From the NCBI GenBank assembly GCA_945888625.1, contig CAMDAH010000004.1, forward strand, positions 106,640 through 170,639: a stretch of 64,000 nt of DNA. The letters are read 5' to 3'. The position numbers and the translations under genes were made by a program. Below, in pieces: positions 43,923 through 52,672 of the stretch; positions within the stretch are counted from its first letter, which is position 1, and each line of letters starts with the position of its first letter. The notes beneath the pieces are model-generated. The model was not told the DNA's origin, did not search any database, and saw nothing but the letters and a program-made list of their open reading frames with translations. This DNA comes from Chryseobacterium gleum (GTDB lineage: Bacteria > Bacteroidota > Bacteroidia > Flavobacteriales_D > Crocinitomicaceae).

Positions 43923-44186
43923 TTGGTCTAGAATTGTTTGTGATCAAATGTAATCAAGTTTTATATACGTTTGCTATTGAATTGCGCAACGCTTAGTTTC
44001 TTAGTTGCGTATTGAGCGAGTTATAAATAGATTTTTTGATGGGAATTTTTAGCTTGGAAAAGAAATAGAAATAGGGAAAGGTAAGCGGCTGTTGTGTCTT
44101 GATATTTTTCAAGGGGTTTAAGAATACCGAAAATAGAGTGCTATCAAAAGGGTTATTGCTACGTTTTTCTTACTTTTTTGATAAGA

Positions 44187-44696
44187 CTAGTCGAACTGCC
44201 CTCTTTTACCCAATTCAATTACTTCTAGGTCATGAAAGTTATCGCCTGATATTGAAAATCGTAACAAGGTACGAACTGCATGAAAGCCTTTTATTCCACA
44301 AGCGCCAGGATTCATCCAAAGCATGTTAAATCGCTTATCTTTTTGGACTAAGGTAATGTGGGAGTGTCCGCAGACGAGTAATTTTGGCACGCCATTTTTT
44401 TCCAATTCTTCCAATAAGGGTTTTGCATATGCGCCTGGACGCCCCGCAATGTGAGTGATCAGCACGTCGATGGCCTCCACTTTAAATCGATTGTGTAAAA
44501 CGCTCTCTGTTCGAATAAGGTGATCGTCGATGTTTCCGTAAACGGCTCGGGTTGGTTTAAACTGTCTAAGTTGATCGAGGACGTCTAACGTTCCGATATC
44601 TCCTGCATGCCAAACTTCATCAACATCCTTAAAATGCTCAAATATCCTTGGATCCAAGAACCCGTGCGTATCGGAAAGTAATCCTATTTTTTTCAT
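44187..44696 (-). CDS. YfcE/MJ0936-type phosphodiesterase
   Basis: 169 residues. Metal-binding motifs: LSDTHG (about 7-12), HAGDIG (about 35-40), YGNIDDH (about 59-65), and CGHSHIT (about 109-115), with the additional His in THIAGRPG. This set marks the YfcE family of Mn2+-dependent phosphodiesterases; the natural substrate is unknown. It overlaps the upstream ABC transporter gene by 4 bases (ATGA type) and is co-transcribed with it. Confidence 0.88.
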   Translation of the reverse strand: MKKIGLLSDTHGFLDPRIFEHFKDVDEVWHAGDIGTLDVLDQLRQFKPTRAVYGNIDDHLIRTESVLHNRFKVEAIDVLITHIAGRPGAYAKPLLEELEKNGVPKLLVCGHSHITLVQKDKRFNMLWMNPGACGIKGFHAVRTLLRFSISGDNFHDLEVIELGKRGQFD

Positions 44697-46453
44697 TGGT
44701 CGGTTTCACCGTCAAGCAGTTGTTTCTGATACATTTCAGCATATAGTCCGTTCAGGGCCAATAAACTTTCATGATTTCCTTCCTCTGCGATTTTACCTGC
44801 AGCTAGTACAATTATTTTAGTGGCATTGCGAATTGTTGAAATGCGATGGCTGACAATGACAGTTGTGCGATCGGTTTGGTTTTTAATTAAGTTATTGAGT
44901 ATAATTTCTTCTGTTTCTGTGTCCACGGCAGACAAGCAGTCGTCTAATAGCAGAAGGGTAGGTTTGCGTATTAGCGCTCGAGCTATGCTTATACGCTGTT
45001 TTTGTCCACCACTAAGATTAACACCTCGTTCGCCTAATTCGGTTTCAATTCCATTTGGAAATTCCGCAATGTTGTGATACACATGTGCATCGGTTAGCGC
45101 GTTCACAATTTCTGCTTCGCTGGCGGCGTCGTTTGATGAACCAAAAAGAACGTTGTTTTTAATGGTATCGGAAAATAAAAATACATCCTGACTAACTAGT
45201 CCGCTTTGCTCTCTCAATTGATCTAAATTTATTGTTTTAATATCTTCCCCATCGACCAAAATTTTTCCGGAATCCGTATCAAATTGACGTAGAATAAGAC
45301 TTAGCAGGGTAGATTTTCCAGATCCAGTATGTCCCAAAATAGCAAGTGTTTCTCCTTTTTTTACCTGAAAACTAATGTCGTTCAATGCAGTAATACCAGT
45401 GTTGGAATAGGTGAAGGATACTTTATCGAAAAGTAAGTTGCCATTAACTATTCTTACTTCATTGTTCGTATTAACTATAGAAGGATTTTCCATTAAAAAT
45501 TCATTAATGCGTTTTTGTGAAGCAGCAGCTCGCTGTATAATTGAAGTCACCCAGCCAATGCTCGCAAATGGCCACGTTAAAGCAGTAACAAAGAAAATAA
45601 ACGCAACGATACCACCCAGGGAAAGTTCTTTTTCATAAGTCATCAGCCCGCCAACATAAATGGCTAAGATGGTACTAATTCCAATTAAAAATAATATCGT
45701 GGGCATAAACAAGGCATTAGTTAAAACCAATTTCATGCTTTTGTTTTTGTAAGATGTGGCAGCAATATTCATTTTTTCAGCCGTTTCACTGGCGCGATTG
45801 TATGATTTTAATACGGCAATACCTGCAAAAGTTTCTTGTGCTATGGTGGAAATGGTGGATTGTTCAGCTTGAACAAAACTACTAAGGATGTTCATTCTTG
45901 TTGAAACTTTATAAATCAAAAGCGACATAATTGGAAGTGGAATGAGTACGTAAAGGGTTAAAACAGGACTTATCTGAAGCATTTGCGTGATGATCAAGGT
46001 AACCAACACAATTAGGTTGATGGTGTACATTATTCCCGGCCCTGCATACATCCTAACCAAACCAACATCTTCCGAAATTCTATTCATTAAATCTCCTGTT
46101 CTATTTTTTTTGTAAAATGAAGAGTCCAATTTTTGATAGTGGACATAAATGTCATTTTTTAAATCAAACTCAATGTGGCGCGACATCACAATAATTGTTT
46201 GACGCATTAAAAAAAGAAAGAAGCCTTTTGCAAAAGATAACAAAATGTAAATTCCCCCAATTTTTAAAGAAAGGTACAATGCATCATTCGTGGTTCTTAT
46301 GGAGTTATTGGTCATCAATGAATCAATAGTCTCTTTCACATATATTGGCATCTTTACCCCAAAATAATTGCTAATAATGGTAAAAAGAACTCCCAAAAGA
46401 AAGCGCCATTTGTATTTAATGAAATATTTATTAATGTGTCGAAGTGACTTCAT
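44693..46453 (-). CDS. ABC exporter, permease fused to ATPase
   Basis: 586 residues. Six transmembrane helices (about 15-310) are followed by an ATPase domain with Walker A GHTGSGKST, Q-loop QDVFLFSD, signature LSGGQKQR, Walker B TLLLLDDCLSAVD and switch His in VSHR. The residue after Walker B is Asp where the catalytic Glu is usual, as in one half of heterodimeric exporters of the MdlA/YheI type, although no partner half is adjacent. The substrate is unknown. Its stop overlaps the YfcE gene start. Confidence 0.9.
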   Translation of the reverse strand: MKSLRHINKYFIKYKWRFLLGVLFTIISNYFGVKMPIYVKETIDSLMTNNSIRTTNDALYLSLKIGGIYILLSFAKGFFLFLMRQTIIVMSRHIEFDLKNDIYVHYQKLDSSFYKKNRTGDLMNRISEDVGLVRMYAGPGIMYTINLIVLVTLIITQMLQISPVLTLYVLIPLPIMSLLIYKVSTRMNILSSFVQAEQSTISTIAQETFAGIAVLKSYNRASETAEKMNIAATSYKNKSMKLVLTNALFMPTILFLIGISTILAIYVGGLMTYEKELSLGGIVAFIFFVTALTWPFASIGWVTSIIQRAAASQKRINEFLMENPSIVNTNNEVRIVNGNLLFDKVSFTYSNTGITALNDISFQVKKGETLAILGHTGSGKSTLLSLILRQFDTDSGKILVDGEDIKTINLDQLREQSGLVSQDVFLFSDTIKNNVLFGSSNDAASEAEIVNALTDAHVYHNIAEFPNGIETELGERGVNLSGGQKQRISIARALIRKPTLLLLDDCLSAVDTETEEIILNNLIKNQTDRTTVIVSHRISTIRNATKIIVLAAGKIAEEGNHESLLALNGLYAEMYQKQLLDGETDQ

Positions 46454-46464
46454 GGATAATTTTC

Positions 46465-46472
46465 TAAATTTG
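46465..46472 (+). promoter_or_regulatory. Possible promoter -7 element (TAAATTTG) for the dehydrogenase gene
   Basis: Perfect TAnnTTTG match on the plus strand between the divergent ABC exporter and dehydrogenase genes. It would leave a leader of about 85 bases. AT-rich context makes a chance match possible. Confidence 0.35.
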
Positions 46473-46564
46473 CGCTGAAATTAAGTTGTTGCAAAAGTAA
46501 CCAAAGGTTATTAATGCGGGTGATTCAATAGTAAAAATGTACAAGTTCTTTTTAATCAGTATAT

Positions 46565-47635
46565 ATGACCTTACCTGAAAATCCAATCCTTTCGCAAATG
46601 TCAACTATGGGGCACGAGCAAGTCTTGTTTTGCAGTGATAAAACAACAGGTTTAAAAGCGATAATTGCTATCCACAATACGGTTCTTGGTCCCGCACTTG
46701 GAGGAACACGCATGTGGGCGTATGCCAACGAAATGGAAGCATTGAAAGACGTGTTGCGCTTATCCAAAGGGATGACATACAAAAATTCCATATCAGGTCT
46801 TAATTTGGGGGGAGGAAAGGCGGTTATTATTGGCGATGCCCGATCGATGAAATCAGAGGCCTTATTTCGACGTTTTGGCAAGTTTGTAAATAGTTTAGCA
46901 GGCAATTACATCACCGCTGAAGATGTGGGTATTACTCCATCGGATATGCAATGGGTGAATATGGAAACCAATCACGTAGCTGGTCTTCCAGGTAAAAGTG
47001 GCGATCCGTCACCCGTTACCGCTTACGGTGTTTACATGGGGATGAAAGCCTGTGCCAAAATTCAGTTTGGTTCTGATTCGTTGGAAGGGAAGGTAATCGC
47101 CGTCCAGGGGGTTGGACATGTGGGTGAATACCTTGTAAAGCATTTGTCGGAGGAAAAGGCGAAGGTAATCATTACGGATATTCACGAGGAAACACTCAAA
47201 CGTGTTGCCACAACATATGGTGCTACCGTGGTTTCGCCTGACGAAATTTATGATGTTCCAATGGATATTTATGCTCCGTGTGCTATGGGGGCGACCATCA
47301 ATGACCTCACGCTTTCTCGCTTGAACTGCTCCATCATTGCTGGGGCTGCAAACAACCAACTATCCGATGAAAATATTCACGGCTTAGCCTTAATGAATCG
47401 CGGAATTGTATACGCACCTGACTTTGCTTTAAATGCAGGAGGGGTAATCAATTGCTTTTCCGAGGTGGAGGGTTTATCCAAAGAATGGGCGCATGAGAAA
47501 GCAGGCGAAATCTATTCAACCGTTTTATCGATCATTAAACGAGCAAAAGATAATGGTATTCCAACTTATCAAATCGCAAATCAGATGGCAGAGGAAAGAA
47601 TTGCTGCGAAAACAAATGTTAATCTTACTACATAA
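46565..47635 (+). CDS. Leu/Val/Phe-type amino-acid dehydrogenase
   Basis: 356 residues. The catalytic domain has LGPALGGTRMW, KGMTYKNSISGLNLGGGKAVI with the catalytic Lys residues, and TAEDVGIT. The NAD-binding domain has VQGVGHVGEYLV (about 181-192). The family reversibly deaminates branched-chain amino acids to 2-oxo acids with NAD+ in the cytoplasm; the length fits leucine dehydrogenase. Substrate preference among Leu, Val and Phe cannot be fixed by eye. Its stop overlaps the nusB start by one base (TAATG), so the two are coupled. Confidence 0.9.
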   Translation: MTLPENPILSQMSTMGHEQVLFCSDKTTGLKAIIAIHNTVLGPALGGTRMWAYANEMEALKDVLRLSKGMTYKNSISGLNLGGGKAVIIGDARSMKSEALFRRFGKFVNSLAGNYITAEDVGITPSDMQWVNMETNHVAGLPGKSGDPSPVTAYGVYMGMKACAKIQFGSDSLEGKVIAVQGVGHVGEYLVKHLSEEKAKVIITDIHEETLKRVATTYGATVVSPDEIYDVPMDIYAPCAMGATINDLTLSRLNCSIIAGAANNQLSDENIHGLALMNRGIVYAPDFALNAGGVINCFSEVEGLSKEWAHEKAGEIYSTVLSIIKRAKDNGIPTYQIANQMAEERIAAKTNVNLTT

Positions 47636-48582
47636 TGTTAAATAGAAGACATCTGAGAATCAAAGTATTACAAATGTTGTACGCGTATTTTCAGTCCGAG
47701 GAGAATGACTTTCCAAAGGCAGAAAAAGAACTACTTCGCACAATCGAAAGAATGTACGACATGTATTTGTACTTACTCCTAAGTCTCCCTGAACTCACCA
47801 ATGCAGCAGCCAATAAACAAGAGGATAAAAAGAAGAAAATTCGTCCAACAGCAGAAGATTTAAATCCTAATCTTAAATTCGTTAACAACGAATTGATTAG
47901 TTGCCTCGAAAATTCTAAATCGCTTGAATTACTTTGTAATAGCAGAAAGGTAAGTTGGTCTGGCGTTGAAAACCAAGAGCTTTTTCGTAAAATGTATCAG
48001 CATACACTTGAAAATGAGACTTATTTTGAGTTTATGAATAACGGACAAGTCGGTTTTGAAGAAGACCGTCAGTTTGCCCTCGCTATTTTTAAGGAGGATG
48101 TGGCTAATTCACCCCTTCTCTACCATGATTTTGAAGAGAAAAGTATCAATTGGATAGATGATTTAGACTTATGCTGTTCCATGGTATTAAAGTCATTAAA
48201 AGGAATAAAATCAAATGAAGTTTTTAATCCATTGCCCTTGTTTAAAGAAAATGACGATGAAAAAGAATTTGTAATTGAGCTGTTTAGAAAGACGATTTTA
48301 ATGAATAACGACAATGAATTATTGATTGCCGATTTGGCGGATAATTGGGAAATAGACCGAATTGCCAAAATGGATATGCTACTACTAAAAATGGGCCTTG
48401 CTGAACTGCAGACCTTTACCAATATTCCTACAAAAGTAACGATGAACGAATACATTGAAATTTCGAAATTTTACAGTACCCCAAAAAGTAATTTATTTAT
48501 CAATGGAATTTTGGATAAAGCAATAAGAAGATTAACTTTGGAAAAAAAGATTATCAAAATAGGTAGGGGGTTAATTAACTAA
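47635..48582 (+). CDS. nusB: Transcription antitermination factor NusB, long Bacteroidota form
   Basis: 315 residues, about twice the length of enterobacterial NusB. It starts MLNRRHLRIKVLQMLYAYFQ, the NusB RNA-binding start, and ends with ADNWEIDRIAKMDMLLLKMGLAEL, IPTKVTMNEYIEISKFYSTPKS and FINGILDKAI, the C-terminal NusB core. The middle (about 50-190) is an acidic helical insertion typical of Bacteroidota proteins. NusB takes part in rRNA antitermination. The C-terminal Ile-rich tail is short. DUF1573 and yajC follow in the same direction, an arrangement I have seen in many flavobacteria. Confidence 0.9.
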   Translation: MLNRRHLRIKVLQMLYAYFQSEENDFPKAEKELLRTIERMYDMYLYLLLSLPELTNAAANKQEDKKKKIRPTAEDLNPNLKFVNNELISCLENSKSLELLCNSRKVSWSGVENQELFRKMYQHTLENETYFEFMNNGQVGFEEDRQFALAIFKEDVANSPLLYHDFEEKSINWIDDLDLCCSMVLKSLKGIKSNEVFNPLPLFKENDDEKEFVIELFRKTILMNNDNELLIADLADNWEIDRIAKMDMLLLKMGLAELQTFTNIPTKVTMNEYIEISKFYSTPKSNLFINGILDKAIRRLTLEKKIIKIGRGLIN

Positions 48583-48588
48583 GTTCGT

Positions 48589-48978
48589 ATGAAAAAAAGC
48601 ATTTTATTATTTTCGTTGTGTTTTGTAATGCTAGCGTGTAAAGATAATACCAAAGTGGAGGTTGGCCAAAAGACCACGATGGAAGTAAACTTAGTATTTG
48701 ATGCGGGGACAGTTATAAAAGGGGAGGTTATCAATGCTAAATTTAAGGTCAAAAATACGGGTAAGTACCCACTAGTTTTTGGAGAAGTTAGGCCGTCATG
48801 TTCGTGTACTGTTCCACATAAACCTGAAAAACCAATCTTACCTGGTAAAACGGGTGAAATTGTTGCGCAAGTGATGACGGACAAGCTAAGTACTAAAAAT
48901 GTGAGTAAGTCAGTGACGGTAATGGCGAATACAGAGCCAAACACAACTGTACTTATGATTAAAGCAGTAATTAAATAA
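48589..48978 (+). CDS. DUF1573 lipoprotein
   Basis: 129 residues. The lipobox is VMLACKDN (Cys at about 17). The DUF1573 pattern follows: GTVIKGEVINAKFKVKNTGK, FGEVRPSCSCTVPH with its SCSCT signature, then LPGKTGEIVAQV. These are Ig-like proteins at the cell surface or periplasm with unknown role. Starts 6 bases after nusB and ends 12 bases before yajC. Confidence 0.9.
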   Translation: MKKSILLFSLCFVMLACKDNTKVEVGQKTTMEVNLVFDAGTVIKGEVINAKFKVKNTGKYPLVFGEVRPSCSCTVPHKPEKPILPGKTGEIVAQVMTDKLSTKNVSKSVTVMANTEPNTTVLMIKAVIK

Positions 48979-48990
48979 TAAAAATAAATC

Positions 48991-49293
48991 ATGAATATTT
49001 TAGCAGCAGCCTCTGGAGGAGGAAGTGGAACATCAAGTTTGATAATGATCGTGGTAATGATTGTTATATTTTATTTCTTCATGATTCGTCCAAACATGAA
49101 AAAGCAAAAAGAGTCCAAGAAATTCAGAGAAAACTTAGCCGTTGGACAGAAAGTGGTATCAATTGGTGGAATTCACGGTAAAATTTTGGAGGTGGCGGAA
49201 TCGACCGTTCTTGTAAATGCAGAAGGGAGTAAGTTACGATTTGAAAAATCGGCAATTGCCTCCTCGAGCGACGAACAAATTACTGCGAAATAA
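48991..49293 (+). CDS. yajC: Preprotein translocase accessory subunit YajC
   Basis: 100 residues. A single helix (about 13-31, with [15 protein letters not shown]) is the YajC signature, followed by a soluble cytoplasmic domain with [15 protein letters not shown] and the [17 protein letters not shown] end. YajC works with SecDF in protein export. SecDF genes are not in this window. Its stop is one base before a possible TTG start of the next gene. Confidence 0.93.
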   Translation: MNILAAASGGGSGTSSLIMIVVMIVIFYFFMIRPNMKKQKESKKFRENLAVGQKVVSIGGIHGKILEVAESTVLVNAEGSKLRFEKSAIASSSDEQITAK

Positions 49294-49294
49294 G

Positions 49295-49579
49295 TTGCTT
49301 TTTTTGTCTTCTCGCTTCGTTTTCTTAGCTGTTAATTTGTCTTTGTTGCTTTCGTGTTCCAATACACAGATTTGTGATTGCGTGGATTTGAGTCGCCAGA
49401 TTGCGCTAAAATTGGAGCGTAATGATCCCCAAATAAATCAGTTTAAGCAGCTTCATGACAAACAAATTAAATCGTGTAAAAAACTTTTTGTTGGTGCAAA
49501 CAAACAGGAATTAGATGCTTTGTACAAATCAGCCAAAGCGTGTCTCTCTCACTCAGCAAAGGGCTTGAAAAATCCATAG
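49295..49579 (+). CDS. Small lipoprotein with Cys-x-Cys motif, paralogue of the next gene
   Basis: The open frame begins inside yajC, but the ATG at 49217 gives no signal peptide. I chose the TTG at 49295, one base after the yajC stop, which gives a lipoprotein signal (FLAVNLSLLLSCSNTQ). About 94 residues. The mature part (ICDCVDLSRQIALKLERND ... CKKLFVGANKQELDALYKSAKACLSH) aligns with the C-terminal part of the gene at 49629 (ICNCSDIYLEITKKAKAAN ... CEKVFDSKSQDEAALKKELNTCPSY). Cys spacing is kept: CxC, one mid Cys and one final Cys. Function unknown. Confidence 0.6.
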   Translation: MLFLSSRFVFLAVNLSLLLSCSNTQICDCVDLSRQIALKLERNDPQINQFKQLHDKQIKSCKKLFVGANKQELDALYKSAKACLSHSAKGLKNP

Positions 49580-49628
49580 CATTGCCCTTTCATTTTAATT
49601 AATTAAATTTGCAATTAAATTTTAAAAT

Positions 49629-50036
49629 ATGATTTCTACTTACTTATATATTTTTGGGCTTTTAGTTTTATTGGTGATCATAGGTTTAAAATTGCGTGCA
49701 GCAGGCAAAGACATAGAAAATAAAAACTTAACGCAAGCGGGTACGATGTGGCTAATTATCAACGGAGCGTCCATATTGGTTGTTCTCGTTATGCTTGTAA
49801 CGGAACTTTCGAAAGGTTCGGAAATCTGTAATTGTTCTGATATTTACCTCGAAATTACCAAAAAAGCCAAAGCAGCAAATAGAGATCAAAAGAAAATTGA
49901 TGCTATTCAACGAACATATAAAAGTGACTTAGAAATGTGTGAAAAAGTGTTTGATTCAAAAAGTCAAGATGAGGCAGCTTTAAAGAAAGAATTAAACACT
50001 TGCCCTTCTTACAAGCAGTTGGAAAAAATGAAGTAA
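49629..50036 (+). CDS. Two-helix membrane protein with Cys-x-Cys domain
   Basis: 135 residues. Helices at about 4-22 and 38-61, then an extracytoplasmic or cytoplasmic domain starting GSEICNCSD that is related to the upstream lipoprotein (49295-49579). The four Cys are in the same positions. The pair probably arose by duplication with different membrane attachment. Begins 49 bases after its paralogue and ends 27 bases before the convergent M28 gene stop. Confidence 0.6.
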   Translation: MISTYLYIFGLLVLLVIIGLKLRAAGKDIENKNLTQAGTMWLIINGASILVVLVMLVTELSKGSEICNCSDIYLEITKKAKAANRDQKKIDAIQRTYKSDLEMCEKVFDSKSQDEAALKKELNTCPSYKQLEKMK

Positions 50037-50063
50037 GTTACTTCGTTTGTTATGTTATTTATT

Positions 50064-51434
50064 TTAAGGATTACTATCCAATAAATACACAAAAGAACCA
50101 ATTGCGGCAGCGCCCAATTCCAATTCCCTTTTGTTTACATTTTCAAATACATCGCTTTGTGCATGATGAAAATCAAAATAGCGTTGCGAATCGGGAACAA
50201 AACCATATAAAGGTATACCAGGAAAGTACTCTTTTAATGGTCCGATGTCTACTCCGCCACCGCCTTTTCCCCATTGGTCCAAGTCATAAGTGGCAAACAA
50301 AGGCGCAAATGATTTAAGGTGTTTAACTTGATCATCAGTTCCGTCTACTCCAAATCCTCGGGGAGCAAAACCACCGCGATCACTTTCTAAGGCTGCATAC
50401 TGAATTTCACCTTTGGATTTTGACCAACTAGCATAGGTTTTTCCTCCCATATTACCGTTTTCTTCGTTCATAAAGAAAACAACGCGCAGGGTGTGTTCCG
50501 GTTTATAGTCCAATTTTTTTAAAATACGTAAAGCCTCTAAACAATGAATTACGCCGGCACCATCATCATGGGCACCTTCGCCAGTATCCCAGGAATCCAA
50601 ATGGCCTCCGAAGGTAATAATTTCATTGGCTTTTTTTCCCGTTATTTCGGCAATTACGTTGTAGGAGTCAGCTTCGGGAAAAACGCGACAATCCAACTCT
50701 AAATAAAGTTCGATTGTACTTTGTTTATTACTTTTTGAAAGAATTTCTGCGTCGCGCGTTGAAATGGCAGCGGCAGGTATCTTTTTTATAATACTATCAT
50801 ATTTCATGGATCCGGTATGTGGAAAATCGTCCTCTGGCAATCCTAACGAACGGATAATTACCGCGCTTGCACCAAGCTTAGCGGCTTCAATTGCGCCTTC
50901 TCCACGAATAGGATAGCAAGCACCATAAGCTTTAAAAGTTTGGATTTGTGAGGCGTCCATAGCTTGGTTTAGAAATACGATTTTTCCTTCTATTTCTTTT
51001 CTTTTTGCTTTCTTGAGTAACTCTAGCGATTTATATTCAACAAGCGGCGCATTTAGTAACCCATTTGTACTGATTGAACCTCCTAAAGCAAGTACATGGA
51101 GTTTTTGGAGTTCGCCATTGCTACCCTTAAACCAAGCACTTTCGGTGTTTCCTCTTTCCCAATGTGGAACTTTAATCGCTTGCAGATACACCTTGTCAAA
51201 ACCATAGCTTTTCATTTTATTCTCACTCCACTGAATTGCCATCGCTGCTTCAGCAGATCCTGTTAGTCGATGACCAATATTTTTGCACAACTCTCGTAGG
51301 TCTTCGTGTGCTTGTCCGCGCAACAATGCCTCGTTGTAAATGGCTCTAATAAACATTGAGTCTGTGCTGGTTTGCTTCGCTTTCTGCGTAAAAGCAAATG
51401 GCGAAAAAAGAAGTATAAAAATTAAATTTCGCAT
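50064..51434 (-). CDS. M28-family secreted metallopeptidase
   Basis: 456 residues with a signal peptide (about 1-16, ending AFTQ). A propeptide-like and PA-domain region precede the peptidase domain. Zinc ligands and catalytic residues are visible: GGHLDSWDTG (His, Asp), HDDGAGV (Asp), NEENGNMGG (Glu, Glu), ESDRGGF (Asp) and a final His in FDFHHAQSD. These are the M28 signatures of aminopeptidase-type enzymes with two zinc ions. It probably acts in the periplasm on peptides. Monocistronic. Confidence 0.92.
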   Translation of the reverse strand: MRNLIFILLFSPFAFTQKAKQTSTDSMFIRAIYNEALLRGQAHEDLRELCKNIGHRLTGSAEAAMAIQWSENKMKSYGFDKVYLQAIKVPHWERGNTESAWFKGSNGELQKLHVLALGGSISTNGLLNAPLVEYKSLELLKKAKRKEIEGKIVFLNQAMDASQIQTFKAYGACYPIRGEGAIEAAKLGASAVIIRSLGLPEDDFPHTGSMKYDSIIKKIPAAAISTRDAEILSKSNKQSTIELYLELDCRVFPEADSYNVIAEITGKKANEIITFGGHLDSWDTGEGAHDDGAGVIHCLEALRILKKLDYKPEHTLRVVFFMNEENGNMGGKTYASWSKSKGEIQYAALESDRGGFAPRGFGVDGTDDQVKHLKSFAPLFATYDLDQWGKGGGGVDIGPLKEYFPGIPLYGFVPDSQRYFDFHHAQSDVFENVNKRELELGAAAIGSFVYLLDSNP

Positions 51435-51533
51435 GATTTTTTTTACGAAGATACGAATTACTACTTTTTAATAATTCCTTTTTTAACACCATGTTTTGCT
51501 TGGGCTTAATTTCCCTTTACTACTTCTAATTAG

Positions 51534-51541
51534 TATCTTTG
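51534..51541 (+). promoter_or_regulatory. Promoter -7 element (TATCTTTG) of ychF
   Basis: Perfect TAnnTTTG on the plus strand, 17 bases before the ychF ATG, which would leave a leader of about 10 bases. Two genes downstream (fahA, rsh) are close enough to share the transcript. Confidence 0.55.
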
Positions 51542-51557
51542 TTGCTAAATTTATTTT

Positions 51558-52655
51558 ATGTCACTAAAATGCGGTATTGTGGGTTTGCCAAATGTTGGTA
51601 AATCAACCTTGTTTAATTGCTTGTCTAATGCGAAAGCGCAAGCGGCAAATTTTCCTTTTTGTACCATCGAACCAAATGTAGGAACCATCACGATACCTGA
51701 TGAACGGTTGGAGCAATTAGAAAGAATGGTTCAACCGCAACGCGTAGTGCCTACCACCATGGAAATTGTGGATATTGCCGGCTTGGTGAAAGGCGCTTCG
51801 AAAGGGGAGGGACTAGGTAATCAGTTTTTGGCAAATATCCGAGAAACAGATGCTATCATTCACGTGTTAAGGTGCTTTGACGACGGAAACATCATTCATG
51901 TAGACGGCAGTGTAAATCCTGTACGCGACAAGGAAATTATCGATATTGAATTACAACTAAAGGATTTAGAGTCCATAGATAAAAAACTTAGTGCCTTGTC
52001 TAGGGTGTTGAAGTCCGGAGATAAGGATGCGCTTAAAGAAAATGAGCTTTCGCTAAAGATTAAGGAGGGACTCGAAAAAGGAATGTCAATTCGGGGATTA
52101 GATTTTTCTTTTGATGAAAGAGAGATTATCAAAAAATTTCAATTGATTACCTCTAAACCGGTTTTATACCTTTGTAATGTTGATGAAGGATCAGTAAAAA
52201 CGGGTAATGAATACGTCGACCAAGTTAAGGTAGCTGTCGCTAGCGAAAATGCCGAGGTACTTGTTATTGGTGCTAAGATTGAGGCTGATATTACGGAATT
52301 AGATACCTATGAAGAGCGCCAACTATTTTTAGATGAATTAGGACTCGAAGAGCCGGGTGTTAATCGTCTCATTCGCTCGGCATACTCATTACTCAATCTA
52401 CAAACGTATTTTACCGCTGGCGTAAAAGAGGTGAGGGCTTGGACAATTTACAAAGGAATGACTGCGCCTCAAGCAGCAAGTGTTATTCATACCGATTTTG
52501 AAAAAGGGTTTATTCGTGCAGAAGTGATGAAATACAATGATTTTACGAGTTTAGGTTCTGAAATTGCCGTAAAGGAGGCCGGTAAATTTAAGGTAGAGGG
52601 AAAAGAGTATATCGTTGAAGATGGCGATATCATGCATTTTAGATTTAATGTTTAA
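51558..52655 (+). CDS. ychF: Redox-regulated ATPase YchF
   Basis: 365 residues. The G1 motif GLPNVGKSTLFN (about 8-19), VDIAGLVKGASKGEGLGNQFL and the non-standard specificity motif NVDE (in LYLCNVDEGS) mark YchF, an Obg-family protein that prefers ATP over GTP. A TGS domain closes the chain (FTAGVKEVRAWT ... HTDFEKGFIRAEV ... GDIMHFRFNV). It binds ribosomes and is linked to oxidative-stress response in other bacteria. Normal length. It is the first gene in the ychF, fumarylacetoacetase and rsh direction. Confidence 0.97.
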   Translation: MSLKCGIVGLPNVGKSTLFNCLSNAKAQAANFPFCTIEPNVGTITIPDERLEQLERMVQPQRVVPTTMEIVDIAGLVKGASKGEGLGNQFLANIRETDAIIHVLRCFDDGNIIHVDGSVNPVRDKEIIDIELQLKDLESIDKKLSALSRVLKSGDKDALKENELSLKIKEGLEKGMSIRGLDFSFDEREIIKKFQLITSKPVLYLCNVDEGSVKTGNEYVDQVKVAVASENAEVLVIGAKIEADITELDTYEERQLFLDELGLEEPGVNRLIRSAYSLLNLQTYFTAGVKEVRAWTIYKGMTAPQAASVIHTDFEKGFIRAEVMKYNDFTSLGSEIAVKEAGKFKVEGKEYIVEDGDIMHFRFNV

Positions 52656-52672
52656 TTTATTTTTCGTTTACC

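Noticed and set aside
44099..44329. Plus-strand ORF upstream of and overlapping the YfcE gene
   Set aside because: Overlaps the 3' end of a well-supported phosphodiesterase gene on the other strand and has no recognisable domain.
50000..50317. Plus-strand ORF of 105 codons
   Set aside because: Begins inside the two-helix protein gene and is antisense to the M28 peptidase.
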